Source: an uncultured Alphaproteobacteria bacterium (lineage in GTDB: Bacteria; Pseudomonadota; Alphaproteobacteria; HIMB59; GCA-002718135). From it: a stretch of 64,000 bases of DNA. The translations under genes and the position numbers were made by a program. The stretch covers positions 1-64,000 of the forward strand of contig CACMYX010000004.1 of the NCBI GenBank assembly GCA_902618015.1. The letters run 5' to 3'. Shown here one piece after another: positions 33,947 to 44,232 of this stretch. The notes below the pieces were generated by a model. That model ran no database searches, was not told where the DNA came from, and worked only from the letters and a program-made list of their open reading frames with translations. How positions within the stretch are numbered: the first letter of the stretch is position 1; each line of letters opens with the position of its first letter.

Positions 33947-35080
33947 ATGAGTAAATATTTTTTTTGCTCTTCGCTTAATGATATTAAAAAATCAGATTGG
34001 AATGAATGTGTTGGAAATGATCATCCATTCTTGCAATATGAATTTCTTCACGCATTAGAAGAGAGTAAAAGCGCAAATACCAAAACAGGATGGCAACCAT
34101 ATCATTACATAGAAAAAGAAAATGATAAAATTATTTCATTATGTCCTCTTTACATAAAGAACCATTCGTTTGGAGAATATATCTTTGATCATTCTTGGGC
34201 TGATGCTTATCATCGATATGGAATAAATTATTATCCCAAACTTCAATCTGCAGTACCGTTTACACCTGTTACTGGTGATAGAATTGTTTTAAATAAATCA
34301 GTTAAAGATAAAAAGAAAAAACAAGTTCAAGTAATTAAGAATATTATAGAAGAAGCTAAAAAAATAAATGTTTCTTCCTTGCATTTTAATTTTGTTAATG
34401 ATGCTTCTAATTGGAATGATGTTGAGAATATTATGATTAGATCAGGGATACAGTTTCATTGGTATAATAATGAATATAAAAAATTTGAAGATTTTTTAAA
34501 TGACCTATCTTCTAGAAAAAGAAAAATAATTAGACGGGAAAGACAATGTATTGAAAAAAATAATTTACAAGTAAAATTACTTAATGGAGATGATATTAAA
34601 GAAGAACACATAAGTTTTTTTTACGATTGTTATTTAGATACTACTGGAAGAAAATGGGGATCTACGTATTTAACTAAAGAATTTTTCTTTGAAATATTAG
34701 ATAATTTCAAAAATAACATTTTACTTATAATGGCCTTCCAAGAAGACAAAATGGTTGCCTCTGCAATTAATTTTATTAGTAAAACTCATTTGTATGGACG
34801 TTTATGGGGGTCAAAATATGAAGTTCCATTTTTACATTTTGAGCTTTGTTACTATCAAGCAATAGAATATGCCATCAGAAATAACATTAAAATAGTTGAG
34901 GCTGGTGCTCAAGGTGAGCATAAGTTACAGAGAGGATATGTTCCAACTAAAACATGGAGTGCGCATTGGATTAAAGATCAAGAATTCAGCAGGGCAATTC
35001 AAAAATTTCTTGATAATGAAAGTCAGTTAATTGATAGTCAGAAAGAAAGACTAGATGATTTTCTCCCGTTCAAAAATTAA
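33947..35080 (+). CDS. FemAB/GNAT-like acyltransferase (COG3146 type)
   Basis: The 377-residue protein matches the family once described as 'peptidogalycan biosynthesis/recognition'. It begins with the block SDWNECVGNDHPFLQYEFLHALE, continues with GWQPYHYIEKENDKIIS and WADAYHRYGINYYPKLQSAVPFTPVTGDR, and ends in VEAGAQGEHKLQRGYVPTKTWSAHW. The fold is that of tandem GNAT domains. It acts in the cytoplasm, and its substrate is not known. It starts ten bases after the RidA stop and overlaps the convergent clpA end by four bases. Confidence 0.85.
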   Translation: MSKYFFCSSLNDIKKSDWNECVGNDHPFLQYEFLHALEESKSANTKTGWQPYHYIEKENDKIISLCPLYIKNHSFGEYIFDHSWADAYHRYGINYYPKLQSAVPFTPVTGDRIVLNKSVKDKKKKQVQVIKNIIEEAKKINVSSLHFNFVNDASNWNDVENIMIRSGIQFHWYNNEYKKFEDFLNDLSSRKRKIIRRERQCIEKNNLQVKLLNGDDIKEEHISFFYDCYLDTTGRKWGSTYLTKEFFFEILDNFKNNILLIMAFQEDKMVASAINFISKTHLYGRLWGSKYEVPFLHFELCYYQAIEYAIRNNIKIVEAGAQGEHKLQRGYVPTKTWSAHWIKDQEFSRAIQKFLDNESQLIDSQKERLDDFLPFKN

Positions 35081-37350
35081 GCAAGTTCTTTTTTAACTTC
35101 TTGCTTATTTGAAAATTCAAAGCTAATTTTTTTATCCTTACATGTTATTTCTACATGACCACCCTTAGATAATTTTCCAAAAATTAGTTCTTCAGCCATC
35201 GGTTTTTTGACTTTTTCTTGTATTACTCTTCCCAATTCTCTTGCACCATAAACTTCATCATAACCTTCTTCGGCTAAAAATTCTTTTGCCTCTTTGTTAA
35301 TTGATAATGAAACTCCTTTATCTTCAAGTTGGGCTTCAATTTCTATAATAAATTTATCAACTATCGATAGTACAATGTTTTTAGATAAATGATTAAAATG
35401 AATTATTGAATCAATTCGATTTCTAAATTCTGGTGAAAAAATTCTATTAATTGCATCACTACTATCATCGTTAGATCTTTTTGCATTAAATCCTATTTTG
35501 TTTTTAGATACATCAATTGCTCCAGCATTTGTTGTCATAATTAGTATAACATTTCTAAAATCTATAGTCTTGCCATTATGATCAGTCAGTTTTCCATAAT
35601 CCATTACTTGAAGTAGTATATTGAATAAATCATAATGAGCTTTTTCAATTTCATCTAAAAGCAGTACACAATGAGGATTTTGATCTACACCATCTGTTAA
35701 TAATCCACCTTGATCGAAACCAACATAACCTGGAGGAGCTCCAATAAGTCTACTAACGGTATGACGCTCCATATATTCTGACATATCAAATCTAAGAAGT
35801 TTAATACCAAGTGTATTACTTAGCTGTTTAGCTACCTCAGTCTTTCCAACTCCAGTAGGTCCAGAAAATAAATAGGAGCCTATTGGTTTACCTTCTTCTC
35901 TAAGCCCTGCCCTTGCTAACTTTATAGAAGATGAAAGTTCCTCAATAGCTTTGTCTTGACCAAATACGAAATTTTTCAAATCTCTTTCTAAATTTTTTAA
36001 ACTATTCTTATCACTTTGATTAACAGATTTTGTTGGAATTCTTGCCATTAAGGCAACAACTGCTTCTATATCTTTTGATAGAATAATTTTCTTTCTTTTC
36101 TCTTCAGGCAATAAATATTGTGATGCACCTGCTTCGTCTATGACATCAATGGCTTTATCAGGAAGTTTTCTATCACCTATATATTTATTTGATAATTCAA
36201 CAGCACTAATAATTGCTTCAGGTGAATATTTAATATTATGATGTTCTTCATAGTAAGTTTTTAAACCTTCAAGAATTTTGATTGTCTCATCTTTTGATGG
36301 TTCTTTAACATCAATTTTTTGGAATCTTCTGACCAAAGCTCTATCTTTTTCAAAATAGTTTTTAAACTCTTTATAAGTAGTTGACCCAATGCATTTAAGA
36401 GTACCATTGCCTAGAGAGGGTTTTAATAAGTTACTGGCATCCATTGATCCTCCACTGGTAGCTCCTGCACCAATAACAGTATGGATTTCATCTATAAATA
36501 AAACAGCTTTGTCTTTTTTTTGTAATTCTTTAAGAACTGCTTTCAATCTCTCTTCAAAATCACCTCTGTATCTTGTACCTGCAAGTAGAGCACCCATATC
36601 CAGTGAATATATAATTGCGTCCTCCATAATTTTAGGTACTTTTTTTTCTGTAATTCTTTTTGCCAGTCCTTCAGCAATTGCTGTTTTCCCAACACCAGGG
36701 TCTCCAACAAATAAAGGATTATTTTTTTGTCTTCTGCATAAAATTTGTATTGTTCTATCTAGTTCTTTGCTTCTTCCAATGAGTTTATCAATTTTACCAT
36801 CTTTTGATTTTTCATTTAAGTTAATACAAAACTGACCTAAAGCACTTTTCGGTTTTTGTTGTTCATTATTGTCATTTGTTTGACTATCTACAAATTCTTC
36901 ATTTTCAAAACTTTCATTACTTTTAGAAATACCATGTGAAATATATTGAACAGCATCTAATCTGCTCATATTTTGTTGATGAAGAAAATATACTGCATGA
37001 CTTTCTTTTTCAGAAAATAAAGCTACAATCATGTTAGCTCCTGTAACACTCTCTCTTCCACTTGATTGCACGTGAATAGCAGCTCTTTGTAAAACTCTTT
37101 GAAAACCATTTGTTAATTTTGGCTCTCCAGTAAAGTTCTCTTTAAGATTTTCTAAATCATTAATAATAAATTTCTCTACACTTTCTTTTAAATTTGAAAT
37201 ATCTACTGCACACGCTTTAAGAACACTAATTGCATCTTGGTCTTCCAAAAGAGAAAATAATAAATGCTCTAGAGTTACATACTCATGCTTATAAGTAGTC
37301 GCTAGTTGATATGCTTCTCTTAATGTTTTTTCTAAATTTTGTGACAGCAT
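35077..37350 (-). CDS. clpA: ATP-dependent Clp protease ATP-binding subunit ClpA
   Basis: ClpA unfolds substrates for ClpP. The preferred start at 37350 ([17 protein letters not shown]) shares one base with the clpS stop (TAATG), indicating coupling, and gives 757 residues. The parts are a Clp-N domain, a first AAA+ module (Walker A VGDPGVGKTAIAEG, Walker B AVLFIDEIHTVIGAG) and a second module (Walker A FSGPTGVGKTEVAKQL, Walker B CVLLLDEIEKAH). The DNNGKTIDF-like sensor region and the C-terminal D2-small domain with GYDEVYGARELGRVIQ follow. ClpP is not in the window. Confidence 0.96.
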   Translation of the reverse strand: MLSQNLEKTLREAYQLATTYKHEYVTLEHLLFSLLEDQDAISVLKACAVDISNLKESVEKFIINDLENLKENFTGEPKLTNGFQRVLQRAAIHVQSSGRESVTGANMIVALFSEKESHAVYFLHQQNMSRLDAVQYISHGISKSNESFENEEFVDSQTNDNNEQQKPKSALGQFCINLNEKSKDGKIDKLIGRSKELDRTIQILCRRQKNNPLFVGDPGVGKTAIAEGLAKRITEKKVPKIMEDAIIYSLDMGALLAGTRYRGDFEERLKAVLKELQKKDKAVLFIDEIHTVIGAGATSGGSMDASNLLKPSLGNGTLKCIGSTTYKEFKNYFEKDRALVRRFQKIDVKEPSKDETIKILEGLKTYYEEHHNIKYSPEAIISAVELSNKYIGDRKLPDKAIDVIDEAGASQYLLPEEKRKKIILSKDIEAVVALMARIPTKSVNQSDKNSLKNLERDLKNFVFGQDKAIEELSSSIKLARAGLREEGKPIGSYLFSGPTGVGKTEVAKQLSNTLGIKLLRFDMSEYMERHTVSRLIGAPPGYVGFDQGGLLTDGVDQNPHCVLLLDEIEKAHYDLFNILLQVMDYGKLTDHNGKTIDFRNVILIMTTNAGAIDVSKNKIGFNAKRSNDDSSDAINRIFSPEFRNRIDSIIHFNHLSKNIVLSIVDKFIIEIEAQLEDKGVSLSINKEAKEFLAEEGYDEVYGARELGRVIQEKVKKPMAEELIFGKLSKGGHVEITCKDKKISFEFSNKQEVKKELA

Positions 37351-37685
37351 TAACTTTTTTCCATTGTGCATTGTAAAGGATGTTCATTTTTTTTTGCCAT
37401 ATCCATTACTGATTTACATTTAGACTCAGCAACCTCATAAGTAAATGTTCCACAAACACCAATACCATTTTTGTGAACGTGTAACATAATTTGAGTAGCT
37501 TCCTCTTGTTTTTTATTAAATATTTTTTCTAACACCATAACAACAAATTCCATTGGTGTATAATCATCATTTAAGAGCAAAACATTATACATTGATGGTT
37601 TCTTTGTCTTGGGCTTTGTGTCTAATAATAGGCCTCTTTGAAAATCGTCCTTATTATTGTTAGTATTTTGATCCTCATTTGCCAT
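37350..37685 (-). CDS. clpS: ClpS adaptor protein
   Basis: ClpS delivers N-degron substrates to ClpA. The 111-residue protein has a flexible N-terminal part and the core [21 protein letters not shown], then the [21 protein letters not shown] block. The N-D-D-Y-T-P-M residues form the pocket for the bulky N-terminal residue. It is coupled to clpA by a one-base stop/start overlap. Confidence 0.97.
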   Translation of the reverse strand: MANEDQNTNNNKDDFQRGLLLDTKPKTKKPSMYNVLLLNDDYTPMEFVVMVLEKIFNKKQEEATQIMLHVHKNGIGVCGTFTYEVAESKCKSVMDMAKKNEHPLQCTMEKS

Positions 37686-37768
37686 AATTATTAAATAATA
37701 TGTTTTAAAATATTTTAAAGTATTTTTCTGTTTGAAAGCATCGAAAATCTTATGTTAATCAAGAAAAA

Positions 37769-38881
37769 ATGAAAAAAAATTTATTATTAATCATTATTTT
37801 AAATAGCTTTTTAATATTAGGTTTTTCATCAAATATTTTTGCAAAAAAAGCAGCAATCGTTATTGATTTTGATACGGAAGAAGTATTATTCGAAGTTAAT
37901 GCAGATACGAGGAATTATCCTGCATCCTTAACAAAAATAATGACTCTCTACATAGTTTTTGATTATATTAAAAAAGGAAAGCTTAATTATGATAGTCAAT
38001 TGAGAGTATCAAATATTGCCGCTTCAAGATCACCAAGCAAACTTTATTTAGAAGCAGGATCAAGTATAAAAGTTAGAGATGCAATTAATGCTCTTATAAT
38101 AAAATCAGCAAATGATGTAGCAACTGTAGTTTCTGAAAATATATCAGGGAGTGAAAAAGAATTTGCTAAACTTATGACAAGCTATGCAAAAAATTTAGGT
38201 ATGAATAATACAACATTTAAAAATGCGTCGGGTCTGCCCAATAGAGCGCAATTAACAACTGCAAGAGATATAGCAAAACTTTCACATGCACTAATTTCAA
38301 ATTTTCCAGAAGAGTATAAATTGTTTAGTAAAACAAAATTTACTTATAAGGGTAAGACTTACAAAACGCATAATAAATTAATGTTAAGCTACGTTGGTGC
38401 TGATGGAATTAAAACTGGATATATAAAAGCATCTGGTTTTCAGTTAGCTTTTTCAGCTGTGAGAGATGATAAGAGATTAATAGGAATTATTTTTGGAGGT
38501 GATACAGGAAGCCAACGGAACAAATCTTTAAAAATAATAATGGATAAAGAATTTGCTGAATTAAATATTAAGACAAAAAGTAGTAATAAAAAAATAGTTA
38601 AAAAAGACGAGACTGCAAACCAAAAAATTGAAAAGAAAAGAAATACTTATTCCATTGTTGTTGGAACATTTAAGTATAGAAATAATGCAGAAAAACAAAT
38701 CAAATTAATTAAAAGTAAATATCCAGTTTCTACTAAAGATAAAATTTCAAATGTTGTGCTGATAAAAGTTAGCGGTAAACAACTTTATGAATCTAGATTT
38801 GAAAATTTTTCTAAAAAAGAAGCGTATACGGCATGTAAAAGACTGAAAAAATATAATCGTGATTGTTTTGTTAGATTGTAA
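37769..38881 (+). CDS. dacC: D-alanyl-D-alanine carboxypeptidase with C-terminal SPOR domain
   Basis: The 370-residue periplasmic enzyme trims the peptidoglycan stem peptide. It has a signal peptide (LLLIIILNSFLILGFSSNIFAKK). All three active-site motifs are present: S-x-x-K in PASLTKIMTLY, S-x-N in KSANDVAT, and K-T-G in DGIKTGYIKASGF. After about residue 290, the part YSIVVGTFKYRNNAEKQIKLI resembles a SPOR domain that binds denuded glycan strands. This combination is common in alphaproteobacteria. The symbol dacC is a best guess among penicillin-binding-protein 5/6-like genes. Confidence 0.9.
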   Translation: MKKNLLLIIILNSFLILGFSSNIFAKKAAIVIDFDTEEVLFEVNADTRNYPASLTKIMTLYIVFDYIKKGKLNYDSQLRVSNIAASRSPSKLYLEAGSSIKVRDAINALIIKSANDVATVVSENISGSEKEFAKLMTSYAKNLGMNNTTFKNASGLPNRAQLTTARDIAKLSHALISNFPEEYKLFSKTKFTYKGKTYKTHNKLMLSYVGADGIKTGYIKASGFQLAFSAVRDDKRLIGIIFGGDTGSQRNKSLKIIMDKEFAELNIKTKSSNKKIVKKDETANQKIEKKRNTYSIVVGTFKYRNNAEKQIKLIKSKYPVSTKDKISNVVLIKVSGKQLYESRFENFSKKEAYTACKRLKKYNRDCFVRL

Positions 38882-40277
38882 ATTTATAATTTACACCGCT
38901 TATAGATAACTGATTTTCAATAATTGCTATCAAAGACTTAAGGCCTTCTTGAGAAGTAGACTCTGCTCTACAAGTTAGTTGATTTTGGGTATTACTAGCT
39001 CTCATTAAAAACCATCCATCATTATTTTCAACTCTTATTCCGTCAATATCTATTATTTTACCTTCTGTATTTTTTATTCTTTCTTTTATTTCTTCAATAA
39101 TTAAAAATTTTTTTGTTTCATCTACATCAAACCTTGTTTCAGGGGTAGAATAAGTTTTTGGATATATATTAATTAACTCATTCAAGGATTTTTCTTGATT
39201 ACATAATATTCGCAATAAACGTAAGGCTACGTACATTGCATCATCGTAACCATAAAAATCATCTGCATAACATACATGACCACTCATTTCTCCTGATAAA
39301 GGCGATTTTAATTCTTTCATTTTTTCTTTTATTGGAGAGTGACCAGTTTTAGACATAATAGGATCACAATTAAGTTTTTTTGCTTCATCAAAAAAAACTT
39401 TACTACATTTAACATCCATAATTATTTTTGGATTATGGTATAAGTTAGTAATTTCAGTGCATAGTAATAACATGTACTGATCCGCCCAAACTAAATTGCC
39501 TAAGTTGTCTACAACACCTAAACGATCTCCATCTCCATCAAAAGCCAGGCCTATGTCACATTTGTTATCTTTGACTGACTTTATTAATTGCTCCATATTT
39601 TTTGGAACAGTTGGATCTGGGTGATGATTAGGGAAATTGCCATCAACTTCTTCATTAATTAATATATTTTCAGAATTATTTAAATTGTTTGTAACTTCCT
39701 TAATGACAGCTCCCATCGCGCCATTACCAATATCCCAAGCAATTTTTATTTTTTTATTGAGATTAATATTTTGTAATAATCTTTCGGTATAATCTTTTTT
39801 AATATCTTGATTAATGATTTCGCCTTTGATTAATTTTAAATCATTTTGATCAATTAATTTTTGAAGGCTTTGGATATCTTCAGCATAAAAAGAATGTTTA
39901 GCTAAAACCATTTTGAAACCATTATATTCTGAGGGGTTGTGTGATCCAGTAACCATAATAACAGCATCAGCTTCAAGATGATAATGAGCAAAATAAGTCA
40001 TTGGAGTTGGCCCCATACCAATATTGATAACTTTTGCTCCTGCATCCTTTAAACCTTCGCAAAGAGCTTGATGTAAATCTGGTGAAGTTAATCTTCCATC
40101 ATAACCAGTGGCAATTATATTAGATTGTAATCGATTAATTACAGTATATCCAAATGTTCTTCCTATTGTATAGGCCGTATTTTGATTAATATTATTTCCA
40201 ACTACTCCTCTAATGTCATATTCTCTGAGAACCTCTTTATCAAAATTTTCAATTTTCAATTTATTTTCCAGTTCCAT
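38871..40277 (-). CDS. Phosphomannomutase/phosphoglucomutase
   Basis: The 468-residue enzyme interconverts hexose 1- and 6-phosphates. The blocks are YDIRGVVG, the catalytic phosphoserine loop MVTGSHNPSEYNGFK, the metal loop GLAFDGDGDRLGVVD and the sugar-binding SKTGHSPIKEKMKELKSPLSGEMSGH. The final phosphate-binding loop is RASNTQNQLTCRAE. It overlaps the UDP-glucose dehydrogenase gene by 17 bases and so belongs with it in making sugar nucleotides for surface glycans. It converges on the carboxypeptidase gene with an 11-base overlap. Confidence 0.93.
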   Translation of the reverse strand: MELENKLKIENFDKEVLREYDIRGVVGNNINQNTAYTIGRTFGYTVINRLQSNIIATGYDGRLTSPDLHQALCEGLKDAGAKVINIGMGPTPMTYFAHYHLEADAVIMVTGSHNPSEYNGFKMVLAKHSFYAEDIQSLQKLIDQNDLKLIKGEIINQDIKKDYTERLLQNINLNKKIKIAWDIGNGAMGAVIKEVTNNLNNSENILINEEVDGNFPNHHPDPTVPKNMEQLIKSVKDNKCDIGLAFDGDGDRLGVVDNLGNLVWADQYMLLLCTEITNLYHNPKIIMDVKCSKVFFDEAKKLNCDPIMSKTGHSPIKEKMKELKSPLSGEMSGHVCYADDFYGYDDAMYVALRLLRILCNQEKSLNELINIYPKTYSTPETRFDVDETKKFLIIEEIKERIKNTEGKIIDIDGIRVENNDGWFLMRASNTQNQLTCRAESTSQEGLKSLIAIIENQLSISGVNYKFTI

Positions 40278-41556
40278 AGTATTTAAATCCCAGCTCTTTT
40301 AAATCTTCTGGAATATAAATGTTTCTTAGATCAAAAATTATTTTTTCTTTTAAAATTTTTGATATTTTATTGAAATTTAATGCTCTAAATTCATTCCATT
40401 CTGTTCCAATAATAATTGCCGACGCTCCTTCACAAGCTTCATAAGCAGAATTGAAAAAAATAAGATTAGTATTTTCTTTTTTGGCATTATTCATTGCTTC
40501 AGGATCAAAGCATTGAACTTTATATCCTTTTTCAAATAGCTTAGATGCAATTTTCATGGAAGTAGAGTCTCTGACATCATCAGTATTAGGCTTGAAGCTT
40601 AAACCAAGAAAACAAATAGTAGATTTTTTCTCAATATTTGAAATTATTTTATTTAAAATTTTTATTATACGATCTTGGTTAGATTTATTAACCGCATTAA
40701 TAATTGATAAATCAATATTTTTCTTTTTAGCAGTTGAAGCAAATGCCTTAACATCTTTTGGAAAACATGAACCGCCAAATCCAGGTCCGGCATTCAAAAA
40801 TTTAGCTCCAATTCTTTTATCTATACCCATTGCATACGCAACTTGCTGAACATCAGCTCCAACAACTTCGCATAAATCTGCAATTTCATTAATAAAAGCT
40901 ATTTTAGTTGCTAGAAAACTATTTGATGCATATTTAATTATCTCTGAAGTCTCAATGGATGTAGCCACAATTGGAGTTTCTTTAAGGAATAAAGGTCTGT
41001 AAAGCTCCTTCATCATATTTTCAGATTTTTTATTTTCTGTTCCAATAACTACTCTATCTGGTCTTATAAAATCATTGATTGCAGATCCTTCTCGAAGAAA
41101 TTCTGGGTTAGATACAACATCAAAAAGCTTTTGATCAATTTTATTTGAAATAATTTTTTTTACTTCCCTTGTAGTTCCAACTGGTACAGTAGACTTAGTT
41201 ACAACTAAACAATATTTATTAATATTTTCAGCAATTTCTTCAGCAACTTGCCAGACAAAACTTAAGTCAGCCTCATCCTCAAATCTTCTTGTTGGAGTTC
41301 CTACAGTAATAAAAATTATATCTGTATTCTCTAAATTATTTTTTATTGTTGATGCAAAAGATATTAATTTTGTTTTATTAATATGCTTGTCTAGAAGTTC
41401 GTCCATACCTGGTTCAAAAAATGGACACTTCCCTGATTTTAGCATTTCAAGGCGTTTATTATCTTTGTCTACACATGTTACAGAATAGCCAAATTCAGCA
41501 AAGCATGCTCCAGTTACTAACCCAACATAACCTGTTCCAACGATAGTAAGATTCAT
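40261..41556 (-). CDS. ugd: UDP-glucose 6-dehydrogenase
   Basis: The 431-residue enzyme oxidises UDP-glucose to UDP-glucuronate with two NAD. It begins with the Rossmann block IVGTGYVGLVTGACFAEFG. Other marks are FITVGTPTRRFEDEADLSFV, STVPVGTTREV, NPEFLREGSAINDF and the catalytic Cys block GPGFGGSCFPKDVKAF. The C-terminal part is the UDP-binding domain. Coupled to the phosphomannomutase gene, it points to uronic acid in extracellular or lipopolysaccharide glycans. Confidence 0.95.
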   Translation of the reverse strand: MNLTIVGTGYVGLVTGACFAEFGYSVTCVDKDNKRLEMLKSGKCPFFEPGMDELLDKHINKTKLISFASTIKNNLENTDIIFITVGTPTRRFEDEADLSFVWQVAEEIAENINKYCLVVTKSTVPVGTTREVKKIISNKIDQKLFDVVSNPEFLREGSAINDFIRPDRVVIGTENKKSENMMKELYRPLFLKETPIVATSIETSEIIKYASNSFLATKIAFINEIADLCEVVGADVQQVAYAMGIDKRIGAKFLNAGPGFGGSCFPKDVKAFASTAKKKNIDLSIINAVNKSNQDRIIKILNKIISNIEKKSTICFLGLSFKPNTDDVRDSTSMKIASKLFEKGYKVQCFDPEAMNNAKKENTNLIFFNSAYEACEGASAIIIGTEWNEFRALNFNKISKILKEKIIFDLRNIYIPEDLKELGFKYYGTGK

Positions 41557-41667
41557 TATTTTAAGATTTTTATTTTTTTCTAAATAAACTAAATATAGTG
41601 ATTGTTATAAAATAATATTTATAAAATTACTGGAAAAATATTAATTTTTTATTAATTATATTCAAAA

Positions 41668-42681
41668 ATGACTAAAGAACAAAAAGTACAAACTGGTATT
41701 AATAACATTTCAAATGAATGGTTCAGAGCAAATATTGACCGAAAAACTCTTAAAAACCTGTCTAAAAGAACTGATTATGAGGGATGGAAGCATATTATAA
41801 TTTTTACTTTATCTCTTTCAGGATTAGGCATCCTATCAGCTTATTTTTGGCAAACTTGGTGGTTTATTCCATTCTATCTAGCGTACTGCATGTTCTGGGG
41901 TGGTGCAGATGCTATTTGGCACGAATGTGGTCATAGAACAGCTTTCAGAAGTCGAAAATTAAATGATTTCTTTTATCATATTGCGAGCTTTATGAATAAC
42001 TTTGAGCCTGTAAGATGGAGATGGAGTCATTCTCTTCATCATAGTTATACTGCTTCAGTCGATCCTCATGATTATGAAGCCGATGGAAGTATCTTTTCTA
42101 AACATACACTTTTTAGTTTTTTGATAAATTTTATTCCAGGAATTGGATTTTTTACAATCCACAAATCACTTTATATTGAAATTATCAAACACGCTCTTGG
42201 AATTAAAACAGATGTAATGAGAGATTGCATACCTCAAGAAAAAATTCAAGATTGTATTAATAGTTCAAGAATTTTTGTTTTTCTTTGGATATCAATAATT
42301 GCTTCTTCAATTTACTTTAGCTCATTACTTCCTATATTATTATTTCTAGTTCCTAAATTTTTTGCAACTTTCAATGGTATTTGGGGCATCACTCAACATA
42401 TGGGTTTGCAAGAAAATACAAAAGATCATCGTCTATCTACTAGGTCTGTAAGATTAAACCCTGTATTTAGTTTTATATATTGGAAAATGGAATATCATAT
42501 TGAGCATCATATGTTTCCAATGGTCCCATCTTACAACCTTCCAAAATTGTATGAAATAATAAAAGATCAGTTACCAGAACCACAAACTCTATACTCTGCA
42601 TACAAAGATATAATTCCAGCTGTAATTAAAAAATCAAAAAATCCAGATTATTATATACCCGTACAAGTTCCAAATAATTAA
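41668..42681 (+). CDS. Membrane fatty acid desaturase-type di-iron protein (copy 1)
   Basis: The 337-residue protein has four or more membrane helices and three His boxes: AIWHECGHRTAF, WSHSLHHSYTA and MEYHIEHHMFPMVPSYNLP. These bind the two irons of membrane desaturases and hydroxylases. Substrate and position of action are unknown. A close paralogue of the same length lies at 48904 on the same strand. The two flank a sugar-catabolic block. Apart from that context there is no clue to the substrate. Confidence 0.88.
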   Translation: MTKEQKVQTGINNISNEWFRANIDRKTLKNLSKRTDYEGWKHIIIFTLSLSGLGILSAYFWQTWWFIPFYLAYCMFWGGADAIWHECGHRTAFRSRKLNDFFYHIASFMNNFEPVRWRWSHSLHHSYTASVDPHDYEADGSIFSKHTLFSFLINFIPGIGFFTIHKSLYIEIIKHALGIKTDVMRDCIPQEKIQDCINSSRIFVFLWISIIASSIYFSSLLPILLFLVPKFFATFNGIWGITQHMGLQENTKDHRLSTRSVRLNPVFSFIYWKMEYHIEHHMFPMVPSYNLPKLYEIIKDQLPEPQTLYSAYKDIIPAVIKKSKNPDYYIPVQVPNN

Positions 42682-42726
42682 ACTATACTTGACACTTCCT
42701 GAACTTTAGTTTTATTGATAATATAT

Positions 42727-44163
42727 ATGGAGTTAAGAAATTTTATTGATGGTAAATTTATTGATTCAATATCAAAAAAAAATATTCCTGTTTTAAATCC
42801 AGCAAATCAAAAAATTGTAGGAAATATTGATGAAGCGCTGGATGAAGAAATAGATTTAGCCTTCCAAGCAGCTAAAAGAGCTTTCGATAAAAGAATTTTA
42901 GTTGATATGGACTCAAAAGAAAAATCAAATATGATGAGAGCAATTGCTCAAAAATTAAGGGAACGAAAAGATGAAGGTGGTAAGCTTTTAAGTCAAGAAA
43001 ATGGTAAAACAATCAAACAATGCGTAGATGAATTTAAAGGGGCGGCAGATACATTTGACTTCTACGCTGGACTAACAGATAAAATAGAAAATAAATTAAT
43101 CCCATCAGGAAATGATACTTTAAATTATGTGGTCTTAGAACCTTTTGGAGTAGCACTACAAATTGTTCCATGGAATTATCCTGTTTCTTTGTTTTCTGGA
43201 ATGGTTGCGCAAAACTGGATTGTTGGCAATACTATTGTAATCAAACCTCCTGAGTTATGTCCTATTTCTTCAAATTTTTATGGTCAAATATTTGAAGAAG
43301 TTGGTGTCCCTAAAGGAATTATTAATATTATTCATGGTTATGGTGAAACCACTGGAAGAAAGCTAGTTCAACATTCAGGTTGTGACTATATCGTTTTCAC
43401 TGGATCTCCAGAAGTTGCATCAGAAATTTTAAAAGAAACAGCTGATAGAATTATACCTACGCATTTCGAATTAGGTGGTAAGTCTGCAGCTATTATTTAT
43501 CCTGACGCGGATATTGATAAAGCTGTTGATAGTACTGTTAAAGGAATTTTTAAACCTAATGCAGGACAAATATGTGTAGCAATGTCGAGGGTAATTGTTC
43601 ATCCTAAAATAAAAGATGAATATATGACAAAGCTTGTAGCTAAAACTCAAAAATTAAAAGTTGGTGCTGGTGACGAAGATGGAACACAAGTAACACCTCT
43701 TATTTCAACTGATCAAATGCAAAGAGTTTCGAATTATGTAAAATCAGGAATACAATCTGGTGCCACCCTAACATTAGGGGGAGATAAAGCTGATAGAGAT
43801 GATGGTAATTTTTATCAACCAACAATTTTTGATAATGTTAAAGTTGAAGCAACAATTGCGCAGGAGGAAATCTTTGGTCCAGTTACATCTATTTTTGATT
43901 TTGAAGATGAAGAAGAAGCTATAAATATTGCAAATTCAACAAAATATGGATTAGCCTCTGGTGTGTTTACTGCTGATGATCAAAAAGCAAAATGGACAGC
44001 AGATAGGATAGAGGCAGGAATAATTTGGCAAAATGATTGGTTTGTAGATGGTACCAATCTTCCAGGTGGTGGATATAAAAGATCAGGTTATGGGAGAGAC
44101 GGTGGTGTTGATGGTATTTACAGCCACGGACAAACTAAAAGAATAAGTAAAAGATTGTACTAG
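42727..44163 (+). CDS. NAD(P)-dependent aldehyde dehydrogenase
   Basis: The start at 42727 gives 478 residues, beginning MELRNFIDGKFID. An upstream ATG at 42715 would add four. The blocks are VALQIVPWNYPVSLFSGM, FTGSPEVASEILK (NAD binding), THFELGGKSAAIIY (catalytic Glu), NAGQICVAMSRVIV (catalytic Cys) and EEIFGPVTSIFDF. A short TTGACA box lies near 42689. The gene is next to the ribose/fructose-type importer and may oxidise an aldehyde from sugar or fatty acid breakdown. The substrate is open. Confidence 0.92.
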   Translation: MELRNFIDGKFIDSISKKNIPVLNPANQKIVGNIDEALDEEIDLAFQAAKRAFDKRILVDMDSKEKSNMMRAIAQKLRERKDEGGKLLSQENGKTIKQCVDEFKGAADTFDFYAGLTDKIENKLIPSGNDTLNYVVLEPFGVALQIVPWNYPVSLFSGMVAQNWIVGNTIVIKPPELCPISSNFYGQIFEEVGVPKGIINIIHGYGETTGRKLVQHSGCDYIVFTGSPEVASEILKETADRIIPTHFELGGKSAAIIYPDADIDKAVDSTVKGIFKPNAGQICVAMSRVIVHPKIKDEYMTKLVAKTQKLKVGAGDEDGTQVTPLISTDQMQRVSNYVKSGIQSGATLTLGGDKADRDDGNFYQPTIFDNVKVEATIAQEEIFGPVTSIFDFEDEEEAINIANSTKYGLASGVFTADDQKAKWTADRIEAGIIWQNDWFVDGTNLPGGGYKRSGYGRDGGVDGIYSHGQTKRISKRLY

Positions 44164-44200
44164 TTGACATTCACAGGTATTTTTAGTTTAACAACATTAT

Positions 44201-44206
44201 TATAAT
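44201..44206 (+). promoter_or_regulatory. Possible -10 box upstream of the ribose/fructose-type importer
   Basis: A perfect TATAAT lies 27 bases before the ATG at 44233, in the 58-base gap after the aldehyde dehydrogenase gene. The -35 position is poor. TTGACA occurs at 44164-44169 but with a spacing of 31 bases. In AT-rich DNA this can be chance. Confidence 0.3.
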
Positions 44207-44232
44207 ATTTAAATTAATTCATGGGAGGAATT